A stretch of DNA of 64,000 bases from Lindgomyces ingoldianus. Its lineage: Eukaryota > Ascomycota > Dothideomycetes > Pleosporales > Lindgomycetaceae. This document shows positions 1 to 13,252 of the stretch, piece by piece (position 1 is the stretch's first letter; every line of letters starts with the position of its first letter). The notes below the pieces were generated by a model. The model was not told the origin of the DNA and searched no databases. It worked only from the letters and a program-made list of their open reading frames with translations. The DNA lies in NCBI RefSeq assembly GCF_010093535.1, contig NW_022985179.1, positions 190,395 to 254,394 of the forward strand, given 5' to 3'. Position numbers and translations under genes: made by a program.

Positions 1-276
1 TAGAGAGGTGGAACAGACGCAACTAACCATAATTTAAACATGTTTTACACAACGCATGCTAGAGCAAACTGCATGCAAATTAGCATAAAGGTGCACTTAC
101 ATTAGGTATACATTTTTTTCAAAAAAGAATATAAGAAACACATAAGGTGACAGAGAAACAGTGTTACCAGGGTTTATCCGAAGAAATTCTGACTAACTAG
201 CGCGTCTAAAAGAGGAGATTCTGCTCAACTTTTTGTTCTGCAAACCCGAATATAATAAGCAGAGCAAGCTCTGCTA
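1..276. other. unassigned sequence left of copia copy A
   Basis: No gene is seen. This stretch is moderately AT-rich and less decayed than what follows. It has no counterpart in copia copies B or C, whose similarity to copy A begins near 277. It is either the flank of a truncated copy A or part of another repeat. Confidence 0.4.
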
Positions 277-3200
277 ATAAAAGTAGTTTACTTATCTCTT
301 TTAAGTAAAAACTACTATGTTATGTGTAAGTTTAATTCTTTTACTGTTAAACTTAATAAGCTGCTTTTCTACTAAAATAGTCTTACTTTTTATATAAAAC
401 TTTACCTTTTATAGTTTTTTTTTTCTCTTTACATAAAATTTTTTATTATAATGCTTAAAATATTATTTATTTATAAGCTAGTAATACTAAAAGTGTGCTC
501 TTCTTTATTAGTAATTAAAAAGTAGAGGTTGTATAAAAAGATGTGCATGTGTAGCTTTTTTTTATAGTAGTTATAGTATGTCTTAAACTAATATAGTCTT
601 AATTTAGCAGCTCTATACAAGAGTTGTACAACCTAAAGTATTATATTTAGTAGAAAGCTCTAGCGCTTCTTCTTTAGTAGCTTTATGTATAGTGTGCGCA
701 TAAGCTTATCTATTAATTAGATGTATACTTATGTAATATTACATAGTTTAAAATGCATTTTATATATAGCTCTTAGGCTTACTTTTATAGCTAAAAGTAG
801 TCTCTAGCTTATTCTCTAAATAGTTAGTAACTAGGTAAGAATTTTTCTCTTTTTTTTATCTAAGTAGCTAGTAAATACTAGGCAGGATTTTTTATATAGT
901 TAAGTTATTTTGCCTTTTACTTCTTATATAAAGTAAAGGTTAAAAATCTAACCTTTATGCTTTATTAAGTTATATGCTATAACTTTAAAAGTACTATTAG
1001 TAATTAGAGTGTCTATCTTTATGTAGTTTAATTTCTTAAATAGTTTTTTAAGTATAGTAATTACACTGTCTGTATAAAGCTTAATAGACAAGGCCTAATT
1101 ATCTTTTTTCTTCTAGGTTAGAAATACCTAGTCTAGACTTTGTGCAGGTTTTCTTTACTTTTTACTTCTCTTAGTATCTATATCTTCCCTTTACACTAGT
1201 GCGGCATTGCTATTTTAAGAGGCTTAGTTTATAGTAGGCTCTAGTTTTACTTTTATAATATTTTTATAAAGCTGTTCTTTTTTCCTCTTCTTTAAAAGAT
1301 TTTTTTATATAAGAATTAGTTTATCTAAGTTATTTATTATAAGTAAGTTGTCTTTTTTTTTTCTTTATAGTATAGTTTAACCTATGTATATTAGAGCTTT
1401 AGTAGGCTATTTTTTTTTAATAATAACATCTCTCTCTTTAATGCTCTTAATCTTATATAGGCTAGTCTAGCCTTTCTTCTCTTTCTATGCTATAATCTTT
1501 AAGCTAAGGGAGAGGTTAAGAACTTTATATGTTGTAAAGCTATTATAAGTATTAATTATATAATTAATGTTTACTTTTACATAGTTTTTTTAAAGTATTT
1601 TTATTACCTTTTATACTACACTTACTTATGTAATAATGTCTAGTAATAGTAAAAAGTCTAGGTTAATTCTTAGGTATGCTCTAAAAACTAGCAGTGTGGG
1701 TACTAGACTGTGTAGGCTAGCTATGTTGTTTAGAGCCTTAACTACTATCTATAAGATAGCCTTATTATCTGTATAGTTACCTAGCTTAGTCTTTAGGATG
1801 TTAAACACTTATTAGAGAGGTGTGTGCGCACGCTTAACCTTTCTAACTACCTAATGTGCTTCTACAGGCATCTGCCTACATGTAGCTCTTATAATTTTTG
1901 CATAAGCTTAAAAATCCTTTAAAGTAAAGTTTATACTAAAGTTATGCATAATATAGTCTAAAGGTTCTTAATAAGTATTAATCTAGTATTTACATAGTGC
2001 ATTCTAGGTATCTTATGTAGACATAGATTTTAGGAATATAGCAGCTTAAAATAATATGTTTATATTAATAATATGCAAAACATCTTTATTATTAATTTAT
2101 ATAACATTAATAATAACTTTATAGTTAAAGTAAGTGTTATTTTTAATTATAAACTTAAATTTTTATAAGGCCTAGTTATATAATTAGTAGAGGTAGTAAA
2201 ACTTCTTAATCTCTTCTAGCACTGCAGCATTAATGTTATAGCTAGCGCTAGTTAGCATCTTCTAGAGTTTTTTTATACAAGGGTGTCTAAATTAGTAGTA
2301 AAGGCAGTAAAGTTTTAATTTAGTAAAGAAGAACATAAATTCCTTCTTACTAACATTAAAAAAAAAAGTGTTTTTATTTTTATATAATAAGTATAGTAGT
2401 TTTGTCTTTATGTATAATAACATTTAAAATGTTATTAAAGTATGCTTTAAGTTAGTTAGCATTTACTAGTAATAGTAGAAATAGTGTTAAAGTCTCTAGA
2501 ATATAGTATGTAACTAGACTAATTAGGTTCTAGATTTATATAGTACTAATTAATCTTTTTAGTGTCTAGCCTTTAAAGCTAATATCTGTTTAGCTAAGTA
2601 TCTAATTAATTTTTATACATAAGTTCTCTTATATGTACGCCTTAAGTTAGAACTTACTAATAGTAGAGATTTTTACTGCGCCTATGTCTTATAGTTTACT
2701 TTAGTATACTATATAGTATTAGTTATTAAGGATAAACTGCTTAGCATATTTCTTAGGTTTAATGCTGTAGATGTTCTCTTCTATTACACAGTATAGATAG
2801 GTAGTAGAGGTAAGGTAGTTAATAGCTTTTTTAGCATTTTTACTTTTTTATTTTATTTTCTTTATATTATGTAAATTATTTTTTTTCTTAAAGTAACCTT
2901 TAAAGTTTTAGATGTATAAGGTAATAGCTTTATATAATAAAGTCTTATTATAAAAATCTTTATATAAGGCAACATACTAGTTCTTTGCTTATGTATAGTT
3001 ATTAAAAGAGTGGTTTAATAACTAACATTTTTTCTTATAGCAGACAAAGCACTTCTTTATCTATATGTAGTTGTCTTTAGATTATAGCCTAAACCTAGAT
3101 AAAGATCTTCTATGTTATTCTCTTTTACGCAAAGAAAAGCTTCCTTCTTGTTATATAGAGTTATATTAGTAGTCTATATAGTATACATTAGGCAGTTCCT

Positions 3201-3705
3201 AGAGGTATTAGTTTACCTTTTAGTCTATAGTAACTTAAAGTAATGCCTGTAGGTTACTAAATAAGGCTTTACATAAGGGCTTAATAGTAAACATAGCATG
3301 TTCTAGTTCTAGTTATCTTTAACAGGCTTGTATAACAGCAGTGTGCAGTAAAATATTCTCTTAAAATTTTATTTTTAGTGCCTTTTATATAAGTGTAACC
3401 TTATTAATTATTATTTTAAAAACTTTATATAAACTTTTATTAAAGTTTTTTAATTAGCATTATATAAAAGTTATTATTATCTAGTTTGTCTAGTACTAGC
3501 TATAGTTTATATTAGTGTTAAAGTAACTACTTAAGGTGTTATATAAATGCTTCTAGTTATATCTAGGGCCTATATTGTGCATATAGTACATATTTACCTA
3601 ACCTTCTAGGATATCTAGAAAGATGTCTGTGTACTAAGTTTCTTAAATATTTAGCTATTAACATAGATTAATAAAGATTTTTATTTTATTTATAAAAATG
3701 TTATA

Positions 3706-5571
3706 ACGTACTTCATAGGCGAGTCGCTCACACACCCGAGTCGCTTACTTTTGCTAAGACCCCACCCTAACAAACTCTATTATAGCCTATAACAACCCGC
3801 TCTAGCACTATATAGTACAGTACAGCCTAGAATATTATTTAGATACTACTTCTACTTCTTGCTTACATATTTGCGCGTTATGCCTAGTCTAATTGCACTG
3901 TCTGCAGCGCCTTTAGGATAGCTTACCTACTTTAGCTTACACCTGCTTCTTTGCCTTCTTTCTGTTACTGCGCGCCTTAAACTTCTTTAAAGCTGTTAAG
4001 CATAGGCTTTTTTAAATTATTAAGGTTTTTTTTACCTTAATCTACTTTTTTTTATATAATTTATGTTACGTAGTAGCTTTATTAGCTGCTTAAAGCTTAG
4101 TAATTTCTTATTACACTAATACTAGCTTATACATAATTATTACTGCCTTTTTTAAGACCTTTTTAAACGCCTTAACTATAAAAGTTAGTAAACTATTTAT
4201 ATACTTCTAAATTTTTATTTTTATAAGCATTAATTATAACCTAAGTTTTAGAGTATTACTTAGAGTTTATAACTGCTAAAGCTTATTATATATAAGTAGT
4301 AGTAGTAATAAAGTGCGCAACTTTATATTAAAGCCTATTATAACTTATTATAGGTTAAAAAGAACTAATCTAGCGCCTTAAAACCTTTTTTAGATATTAC
4401 TAAAAGTAATTACAGCATTATAGGCTACTTTAAAGCATAGTAAGAACTTTATTTTTATAATATAAGTAATCTAGTTGTGCATAAGGTTTTTAGCTTAGCG
4501 CTTATACACCTTTTTTAAAAAAGTAAAACAACCTACATTAAGTAGCTATAAAAAGTGTAATAAGTAAAAAAGCATATAAATAGTAATAATCTTATTATTC
4601 TTATAGTATTACTAAAAATAAAGTAAGTTATAGCTTTTATAGCTGTTAATAACTAGCAGACAGTAGCTGCTAACAGTACACTTTTTTATATGCGCGTTAA
4701 AGTGCTTTAACTAGTCTAAACTAAGCTAATTAGTAGTCTAGCTACGCTTAGAGATTATAATAACTTAATTTTAAAGTATATTTTCCTTCTTATACTAGTT
4801 TAAGAGGTAGTTGCTACCCTAAAAGATAATAAAAAGCAGAATAGCCTACTTTTTAGCATTAATGCCCTAGATAGCTGTTGTCTACTCTTAGTTACTTAGC
4901 TAGACTGCTTTTAGCTATTCTTATCTCTCTAAACCTGTAATAACTGCTCTAGTAGATATCTAGCCTATTATAAACTTTATCTTATTAAAGTTGTACATGT
5001 TATTATCTTAGATGCTATACTTAGCTTTAATATTTTTTATAAGGTTAAACTAGCCTTAAATTACTATAGAATTTTTATAAAAAGCTTTTTTATAATTATA
5101 CTTATACTTAAACTTTACTTTAAGCTTTAGGTAACACTTAATAAATATATTAAGCTAGTTTATACTAACATAGTCTATATTATGCTTAGCGTGTAAAAAA
5201 TTAGCTATATTAGCTACAGCTACTAGCTAGGGGGGAAATCCTTGCGCATTTAGCTTAAGTATGTGCTAAATAATTACCTGCTTTTTATTATTATCTAGCT
5301 TTTATAAGTTAGCTGTATAATTAGCTTAGAAAGGTTGTCTAGCGTGTTAGTTGCTTATTATTTTTTAAAAGACCCTATAGATAGCTGCAGCGTGTTAGTT
5401 AAAAAGTGTTATGTTTTATTTAAAAGCCTAGAGTGTAAGCTGCATCTAATGTTCTTTTAACATGTTTAAGTAGTGTTATTAGAAATGCATTAGTGTAGAA
5501 AAAGTAGTATAGTAGGGTCTTAGCAAAAGTAAGCAACTTAGGTGTGTAAGCAACTCGCCTATAAAGTACGT
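3706..5571 (-). mobile_element. Fot1/pogo-type DNA transposon relic inserted in copia A
   Basis: This 1866-bp element has inverted ends beginning ACGTACTT and ending AAGTACGT, flanked by a TA duplication (3704-3705 and 5572-5573). The empty site is preserved in copia copy B near 11635, which proves the insertion and the 2-bp TSD. Each end carries two GAGTYGCT-type direct motifs and then TTTTGCTAAGACCC. Minus-strand translation gives a degraded DDE_1 transposase: YNFNKI stands where pogo/Fot1 proteins have YNFDET, followed by relics of the ERRG, NREW and GIN(A/K) blocks and a basic C-terminal tail. Length and TSD fit Fot1. It is inactive, with many stops, and acidic residues changed by G-to-A transitions. 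Confidence 0.85.
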
Positions 5572-6411
5572 TATAGTTAACTTATATAGTTATTATCTTT
5601 TTTTTATACTTTTTAAAATTATATAATTTTATCTACTAGAAGTTTTTCTTTAGCAGTTTCTTTTTAAGGTAGAAGTTTATACAAGTTGTAATGTAGTATA
5701 AATTATGCAGGTAGTATTAGTAGTGCATACACTACTGCAGGCAGTAGTGTGTACAATTAAGGGTATAGAGCAGGCGTTAGGTAGAGTAGCATGTATTGTT
5801 TGTACAGTAATTAGTGTAGTGCTAGCTAAGGTATAAAAGTAGGTAATGCTAGTACGTTTAGTGTTAATAGCAGCATTATATTTAGTCTGCTTCTGTGCAG
5901 AGCCTTATATAGTAATAAAAGTTATATATAAAGCCTTTTTAGTATAATTACTTTTTTTATACTATATTATACAGCTTCTAGGCTTAGGTACCTTTAGTGC
6001 CTAGCTATAGTATAATTTTTTTATTTTTTAGTACTTATATAAGCTCTCTTTTAAACATGTAGCTAAGTGCTAAGAAGTTTTATAGTATTTATTTTTTAAA
6101 ATCTTTTATATATAAACTTAAAAAAGTAGCGCCTTTTTAAGTTATTATATGTAGATTAGTAATTATATAACTTATGTATAATTAAGTCTATAAGCTTATT
6201 AAAGCCTTTAACATGTTAATTTTATTATTCTAGTACTCTAGGCTAGTCTTGTTTTATAGTGTTACCTCTAATATCCCTATGTCCTTTATAAGTTATTTAT
6301 ATAATAGAAATTATTCCTTATTTTTTCTATTATTATGTAGAGTTGTTAGTTGCTAGTAAGATTTTATTATAATAGTATAGTTAATTACTTTTCTAGTAGA
6401 TTGCGTAGGTA

Positions 6412-6643
6412 CTGCTGTTGTCTAGCTACTAGGTTGTGCAGCTTTAATAGCTTTAGTGTGCGCCTTACACTATCTCCTTTTTACTTTGTACAGTAGCAGA
6501 GCTTGCTATATAATGTAAAGGATTAATCTGCTATTGTCTAGCTACTAGGTTATGCAGCTTTAATAGCTTTAGTGTGCGTTTTACACTATCTCCTTTTTAC
6601 TTTATATAGTAGCAGAGCTTGCTATATAATGTAAAGAATTAAT
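6412..6643. repeat. 116-bp tandem duplication in copia copy A
   Basis: Two successive 116-bp units (6412-6527 and 6528-6643) differ only by a few transitions. The same duplication is present in copy B (12477-12709), but copy C has a single unit near 44090-44215. It lies near the 5' LTR/leader of the element. Confidence 0.9.
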
Positions 6644-9600
6644 CTGCTATTCTAAGAGATAGGTAACTAAATAAAGTACCTTACAAGGTGTAAGTGCTCT
6701 GTTGTTACTTTTTCTAGGAAATAAGTAATAAAACAAAGTACCTTATAAAGCATAAGTACTTTATTATTACTTTTTGTTAAATGGGCTCTGACAGCTAGCT
6801 GCTTATAGTATAAGCACTTAAGTAGCAAGAGTAAGAGTGGTGTACAGTGTGCACAGCGTACAAGGTAGGTAAAGTAAGGGCAACATGTTTCTAGTTCTAT
6901 TACTCTTGTCTTTTCTCTGTACAAAGAAAAAGAGGGATATCTAGATATTTATGCACAGAGGTTCGCGCACAAGCATTATGTAACATAGATACGTGATCCT
7001 GCTTGTGCGTGATTGCTTGTATCTAGGCCGCAACGCTGCTGCTGTGTACAGACACTAGCAACTTTTCTTTTTATCTAAAGAGTTACCTTTTGTACACATT
7101 ACCTCCCTTTTATTTGTGTAGGTCTATCTAATTATGTTCTGCCTTTACTCTACTCTATTTATTAAGACTTGCCTTAGTAATGCTGTGCATTAGAATAGGC
7201 TAGTTATGCTATGTAAATAGCTTTTCTCTTCTTTATTCTTTACTTTCTAAGCCTTACTGTATAATCCCCTAGCTCTTTTCTCTTTTTATATAGTGCTAAT
7301 AGTAACAGATCCTTATAATAAAAAAAATAAGTGTGTATAATATAAAAAAAAATAAAATAAAAAGAAATAAGCCTTATATAAAGGCGTTATTAGTCTAGTT
7401 AGTCTAAAGCATCTTTGCGCATAGAATCTAGCTAGTCCACAGATGCTTCTATCTAGATAAAGAGGCAGTTAGTTAGGACTAATAATTAAAAAGCCTAGTT
7501 TAGTGTTTTCTTTATACATGCATTTACTAAGTTATTTTTACTATTAATTTACTTTATTTTAGTAATTTCCCTTTTCTTATATAATTTATAGAGTAATATA
7601 ATGTTAATTATAAGTTACTTTTTACTAGTAGTGCCTAGCTTAATAAGGTAATTATATAAAGACCTTAAATCTATGTAGATTACTACTAGAATTAGTAGCA
7701 GTTTAAGTGTTTATATAATTTACTATAAAGTTATACTAAGTGTAATTATATTATTAAACCTTTTAACTATTCTATATAGTTTACTAGTAAGAACACTTCT
7801 AGTTACTTTTTTACACTTAGTAGAATTCTAGTGTATAATGTTGCCTAGTATTTTAAAGTAGTTACTTTACTCTATATAGTCTTTATTACTTAATATAATT
7901 AAAAATTTTAGCTATAAGCTAAGGTTTTTATTATTAGTAAATAATCTATCTATAAAGATAAATAGCTTTGCATAATTAAGCTATAATAGTAAAAAGGTAA
8001 GACTGCGCTTACTATTATTTATCTACTATTAGATTTATGCGTTAAGTGTGTTAATATTATTATGTAAAGGGTTTATAGTTTGTATAGTAATAAACAGGTT
8101 AAATACTACCTTTAGTTAACATATAAATGTAATATATGCCTCTTTTACACATTACTTAATATATTATTATGCAGCATTCTTGTCTTTTAAGTTAATTATA
8201 TAAAAGTAGCTTACTTATCTTTTTTAAGTAAAAACTACTATGTTATGTGTAAGCTTAATTCTTTTACTATTAAACTTAATAGGCTGCTTCTTTACTAGAA
8301 TAGTCTTACCTTTTATATAGAACTTTACTTTTTATAGTTTCTTTTTTTCTTTTTATATAAAATTCTTTATTATAATGCTTAAAGTGTTATTTATTTATAA
8401 GCTAGTAATACTAAAAGTGTGCTCTTCTTTATTAGTAATTAAAAGGTAAGAGTTATATAAAAAGATATGCATACACAGCTTTTTTTTATAGTAGTTATAG
8501 TATATCTTAAACTAATATAGTCCTAATTTAGTAGCTTTATATAAGAGTTGTACAACCTAGAGTATTATATTTAGTAGAAAGCTCTAGCGCATTTTCTTTA
8601 GTAGCTTTATATATAGTGTGCGCATAAGCTTATCTATTAATTAAATATATGCTTATGTAATATTACATAGTTTAAAATGCATTTTATACATAGCTTTTAG
8701 GCTTACTTTTATAGCTAAAAGTAGTCTTTAGCTTATCTTCTAAATAGTTAGTAACTAAGTAAGAATTTCTTTTTTTTTTTATCTAAGTAGCTAGTAAACA
8801 CTAGGTAGAATTTTTTATATAGTTAAGTTATTTTACCTTTTACTTCTTATATAAGGCAGAAGTTAAAAATCTAACCTTTATGCTTTATTAAGTTATATAC
8901 TATAACTTTAAAAGTGCTATTAGTAATTAAAGTGTCTATTTTTATATAGTTTAATTTTTTAAATAGTTTTCTAAGTATAGTAATTACACTATCTGTATAA
9001 AGCTTAATAGATAAGGCCTAATTATCTTTTTTTTTCTAGGTTAGAAATACCTAGTCTAGACTTTATACAGGTTTTTTTTACTTTTTACTTTTTTTTATAT
9101 TTATATTTTTCTTTTGCACTAGTGCAGCATTACTATCTTAAGGGGCTTAGTTTGTAGTAGGCTTTAGTTTTACTTTTATAATATTTTTATAAAGCTGTTC
9201 TCTTTTCCTTTTCTTTAGAAGATCTTTTTATATAAGAATTAGTTTATCTAGGTTATCTATTATAAGTAAGTTATCTTTTTTTTTTCTTTATAGTATAGTT
9301 TAACCTGCGTACATTAGAGCTTTAGTAGGCTATTTTTTTTTAATAATAATATTTCTTTTTTTAATGCTTTTAATTTTATATAAGCTAGTCTAGCTTTTTT
9401 TCTTTTTTTATGCTATAATCTTTAAGCTAAGGGGGAGGTTAAGAACTTTATGTGTTATAAGGCTATTATAAGTATTAATTACATAATTAATGTTTACTTT
9501 TACATAGTTCTTTTAAAGTATCTTTATTACTTTTTATATAGCGCTTACTTATGTAATAATATTTAGTAATAGTAGAAAGTCTAAGTTAATTCTTAGGTAT

Positions 9601-12476
9601 GCTCTAAAAACTAGCAGTATAGGTACTAGACTGTGCAGGCTAGCTATGTTATTTAGAGCCTTAACTGCTATCTATAGGATAGCCTTATTATCTGTACAGT
9701 TACCTAGCTTAGTCTTTAGAATGTTAAACACTTGTTAGAGAGGTGTATGCGCGCGCTTAACTTTTCTAACTGCCTAATGTGCTTCTATAGGCATCTGCTT
9801 ATATGTAGCTTTTATAATCTTTACATAAGCTTAAAAATTCTTTAAAGTAAAGTTTATACTAAAGTTATACATAATATAGTTTAAAAGTCTTTAATAAGTG
9901 TTAATTTAGCATTTACATAGTGCATTCTAGGTATTTTGTGTAGACATAGATTTTAGAAATGTAGCAGCCTAAAATAATGTGTTTATATTAATAATATATA
10001 AGACATCTTTATTATTAATTTATATAACATTAATAATAACTTTATAGTTAAAGTAAGTGTTATCTTTAATTATAAACTTAAATTTTTGTAGAGCCTAGTT
10101 ATATAATTAGTAGAGGTAGTAAAACTTCTTAATCTCTTCTAGCACTATAGCATTAACATTATAGCTAGCGCTAGTTAGCATCTTCTAGAGTCTCTCTATG
10201 TAAAGGTGTCTAAATTAGTAGTAAAGGCAGTAAAGTTTTAATTTAGTAAAAAAAGATATAAATTCTTTCTTACTAATATTAAAAAAAGTGTTTTTATTTT
10301 TATATAATAAGTACTATAGTTTTATTTTTATATATAATAATATTTAGAATATTATTAAAGTATGCTCTAAGTTAGTTAGCATCTGCTAGTAATAGTAAAA
10401 ATAGTGTTAAAGTCTCTAGAATGTAGTATGTAACTAGACTAATTAAGTTTTAGATTTATATAGTACTAATTAATCTTTTTAGTGTCTAGCTTTTAAAGCT
10501 AATATCTATTTAGCTAGGTGTCTAATTAATTTTTATATGTAGGTTCTTTTATACATACACCTTAAGTTAGGACTTGCTAATAGTAAAGATCTTTACTATG
10601 CCTATATTTTATAGTTTGCCTTAGTATACTATATAGTATTAGTTATTAAGAATAAACTGCTTAGCATATTCTTTAGGTTTAATGCTGTAGATGTCCTTTT
10701 CTGTTATACAGTGTAGATAGGCAGTAAAGGTAAAGTAGTTAATAGCTTTTTTAGCATTTTTACTTTTTTATTTTATTTTTTTTACATTATGTAAATTATT
10801 TTTTTTTAAGGTAACCTTTAAAGTCTTAGATATATAAGGTAATAGCTTTATATAATAAAGTCTTATTATAGAAATTTTTATATAAGGTAACGTACTAGTT
10901 CTTTGCTTATGTATAGTTATTATAAGGGTAGTTTAATAACTAACATTTTTTCTTATAGCAGACAAAGCACTTCTTTGTTTATGTACAGTTATTTCTAGAT
11001 TATAGCCTAAACCTAAATAGAGATCTTTTATGTTGTTTTTTTCTATATAGAGAGAAGCTTTCTTCTTATTATGCAGACTTTTATTATGCAGAGTTATATT
11101 AGTAGTCTATGTAGTATATATTAGGCAGTTTTTAGAGGTATTAGTTTACCTTTTAGTTTATAGTAACTTAAAGTAATGCCTATAAGTTACTAAATAAGGC
11201 TTTATATAAGGGCTTAATAGTAAACATAGTATATTCTAGTTCTAGTTATCCTTAATAGGCTTATATAATAGTAGTGTGCAGTAGAATATTTTTTTAGAAT
11301 TTTATTCTTAGTGCTTTTTATATAAGTGTAAGCTTATTAATTATTATTTTAAAGGCTTTATATAAACTCTTATTAAAGTTTTTTTATTAGTATTATGTAA
11401 AAGTTATTATTATCTAGTCTATCTAGTACTAGCTATAGTTTACATTAGTGTTAAAGTAACTACTTAAAGTGTTATATAAATGCTTCTAGTTATGTCTAGG
11501 GCCTATGTTATGCATATAGTACATATTTGCCTAACCTTTTAGAATATCTAGAAAGATGTCTATATACTAAGTTTTCTAAATATCTAGCTATTAATATAAA
11601 TTAATAAAAATTTTTATTTTATTTATAAAAATATTATATAGTTAACTTATATAGTTATTATTTTTTTTTATGCTTTTTAAAATTATATAATTTTATCTGC
11701 TAAGAGTTTTTCTTTAGCAGTTTCCCTCTAGGGTGGAAGTTTATACAGGCTGTAATGTAGTATAGATTATGCAGGTGGTATTAGTGGTGCATACACTACT
11801 GCAGGCGGTGGTGTGTACAATTAAGGGTGTGGAGCAGGCGTTAGGTAGGGTAGCATGTATTATTTATACAGTAATTAGTGTAGTGCTAGCTAAGGTGTAA
11901 AAGCAGGTAATGCTAGTATATTTAGTGTTAATAGTAGCATTATGTTTAGTCTGCTTCTGTGCAGAGCTTTATATAGTAATAAAGGTTATATATAAAGCTT
12001 TTTTAGTGTAATTACTTTTTCTTATGCTATATTATACAGCTTCTAGGCTTAAGTACCTTTAGTGCTTAGCTATAGTGTAATTTTCTTATTCTTTAGCACT
12101 TATATAAGCTCTCTTTTAAATGTGCAGCTAAGTGCTAAGAAGTTTTATAGTGTCTATTTTTTAAAATTCTTTATGTATATACTTAGAAAAGTAGCGCCCT
12201 TCTAAGTTGTTATATATAAATTAGTAATTATATAACTTATATATAATTAAGTCTATAAGCTTATTAAAGCTTCTAACATATTAATCTTGTTATTTTAGTA
12301 CTTTAGGCTAGTCTTATTTTATAGTGTTACTTTTAATATTCCTGTGTCCTTTATAAGTTATTTATATAATAGAAATTATTTCTTATTTTTTTTATTATTA
12401 TATAAAGTTGTTAGTTGCTAGTAGGATTTTATTATAATAGTATAGTTAATTACTTTTTTAGTAGATTACACAAGTA

Positions 12477-12709
12477 CTGCTGTTATCTAGCTGCTAGGTT
12501 GTGCAGCTTTAATAGCTTTAGTGTGCGCCTTACACTATCTTCTTTTTACTTTGTACAGTAGCAGAGCTTGCTGTATAATGTAAAGAATTAATGTGCTATT
12601 ATCTAGCTACTAAGTTATGCAGCTTTAGTAGCTTTAGTGTGTGTCTTACACTATTTTTTTTTTTACTTTATATAGTAGCAGAGCTTACTATATAATGTAA
12701 AGGATTAAT
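12477..12709. repeat. 116-bp tandem duplication in copia copy B
   Basis: Same two-unit duplication as at 6412-6643, with further decay. It links copies A and B as one lineage distinct from copy C. Confidence 0.85.
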
Positions 12710-12929
12710 TTACTATTCTAAGAAATAAGTAACTAAATAAAGTACTTTATAAAGTATAAGTACTTTACTATTACTTTTTCTAAAAAATAAGTAACAAAAT
12801 AAAGTACCTTATAAAGTATAAGTACTTTATTATTACTTTTACTAATTTATAGTTAATTAAATTAACTACTAATTAGTGTTAAATAGGCTCTAACAGCTAG
12901 CTGCTTATAGTATAAGCACTTAAGTAGTA

Positions 12930-12939
12930 NNNNNNNNNN
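12930..12939. other. 10-N scaffold gap with overlapping contig ends
   Basis: Ten Ns. The 84 bases before the gap (12846-12929) are identical by eye to the 84 bases after it (12940-13023). This is what unmerged overlapping contigs look like; real sequence is probably not missing here. Confidence 0.9.
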
Positions 12940-13252
12940 TTTATAGTTAATTAAATTAACTACTAATTAGTGTTAAATAGGCTCTAACAGCTAGCTGCTT
13001 ATAGTATAAGCACTTAAGTAGTAAGAGTAAGAGTGGTGTACAGTGTGCACAGCGTACAAGGTAGGTAAGGTAAGAGCAATATATTAGTCTGCTTCTATTA
13101 CTTTTTTCTTTCCTCTGTACAGAGGAAAAGGGGGATATCTAGATGTTTGTGCACAGAGGTTCGCGCATGAGCATCATGTGACATAGATACGTGGTCCTGC
13201 TCGTGCGCGATCGCTTGTATCCAGACTGTGACGCTGCTGCTGCGTACAGACA

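Larger units (their letters stand above)
277..7054 (-). mobile_element. Ty1/copia-type retrotransposon relic, copy A (3' truncated)
   Basis: The element is recognised by near-collinear similarity to copies B (7055-13252) and C (from 43638, opposite strand). Minus-strand conceptual translation, full of stops, still shows a gag zinc-finger-like motif near 3010-3055 (CFVC...C followed by His), a decayed protease DTGA site (DIGAVK) near 2650-2690, and the GAG-pre-integrase H-P motif near 2290, followed by integrase-like sequence. The 5' LTR starts on the minus strand at 7054 with TGTCTG. The RNase H part present in B and C is missing because similarity stops at about 277. A Fot1-type transposon splits it at 3706-5571. 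Stops fall where Gln, Trp or Arg codons are expected, as RIP would produce. The assignment rests on my reading of conserved motifs; the exact inner LTR border could not be placed. Confidence 0.8.
7055..13252 (-). mobile_element. Ty1/copia-type retrotransposon relic, copy B
   Basis: The 5' LTR begins on the minus strand at 13252 (TGTCTG...). The body runs left through gag and its zinc-finger-like motif (about 10925-10970), protease, integrase and a copia-type RNase H (about 7440-8030, with relics of the KCKRVTRS motif). It ends at 7055, against the LTR of copy A, with a purine-rich tract (7055-7080 read on minus) directly before TGTCTG, as a polypurine tract should lie before a 3' LTR. Copy A's 5' LTR therefore doubles as B's 3' LTR. 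All frames are broken by RIP-type changes. A scaffold gap at 12930-12939 interrupts it. Confidence 0.8.

Noticed and set aside
6667..6924. 85-codon minus-strand frame
   Set aside because: Lies inside the copia LTR/leader, in a region of short duplicated AT-rich segments; the related frame at 43720-43932 in copy C is the same sequence. Not a gene.
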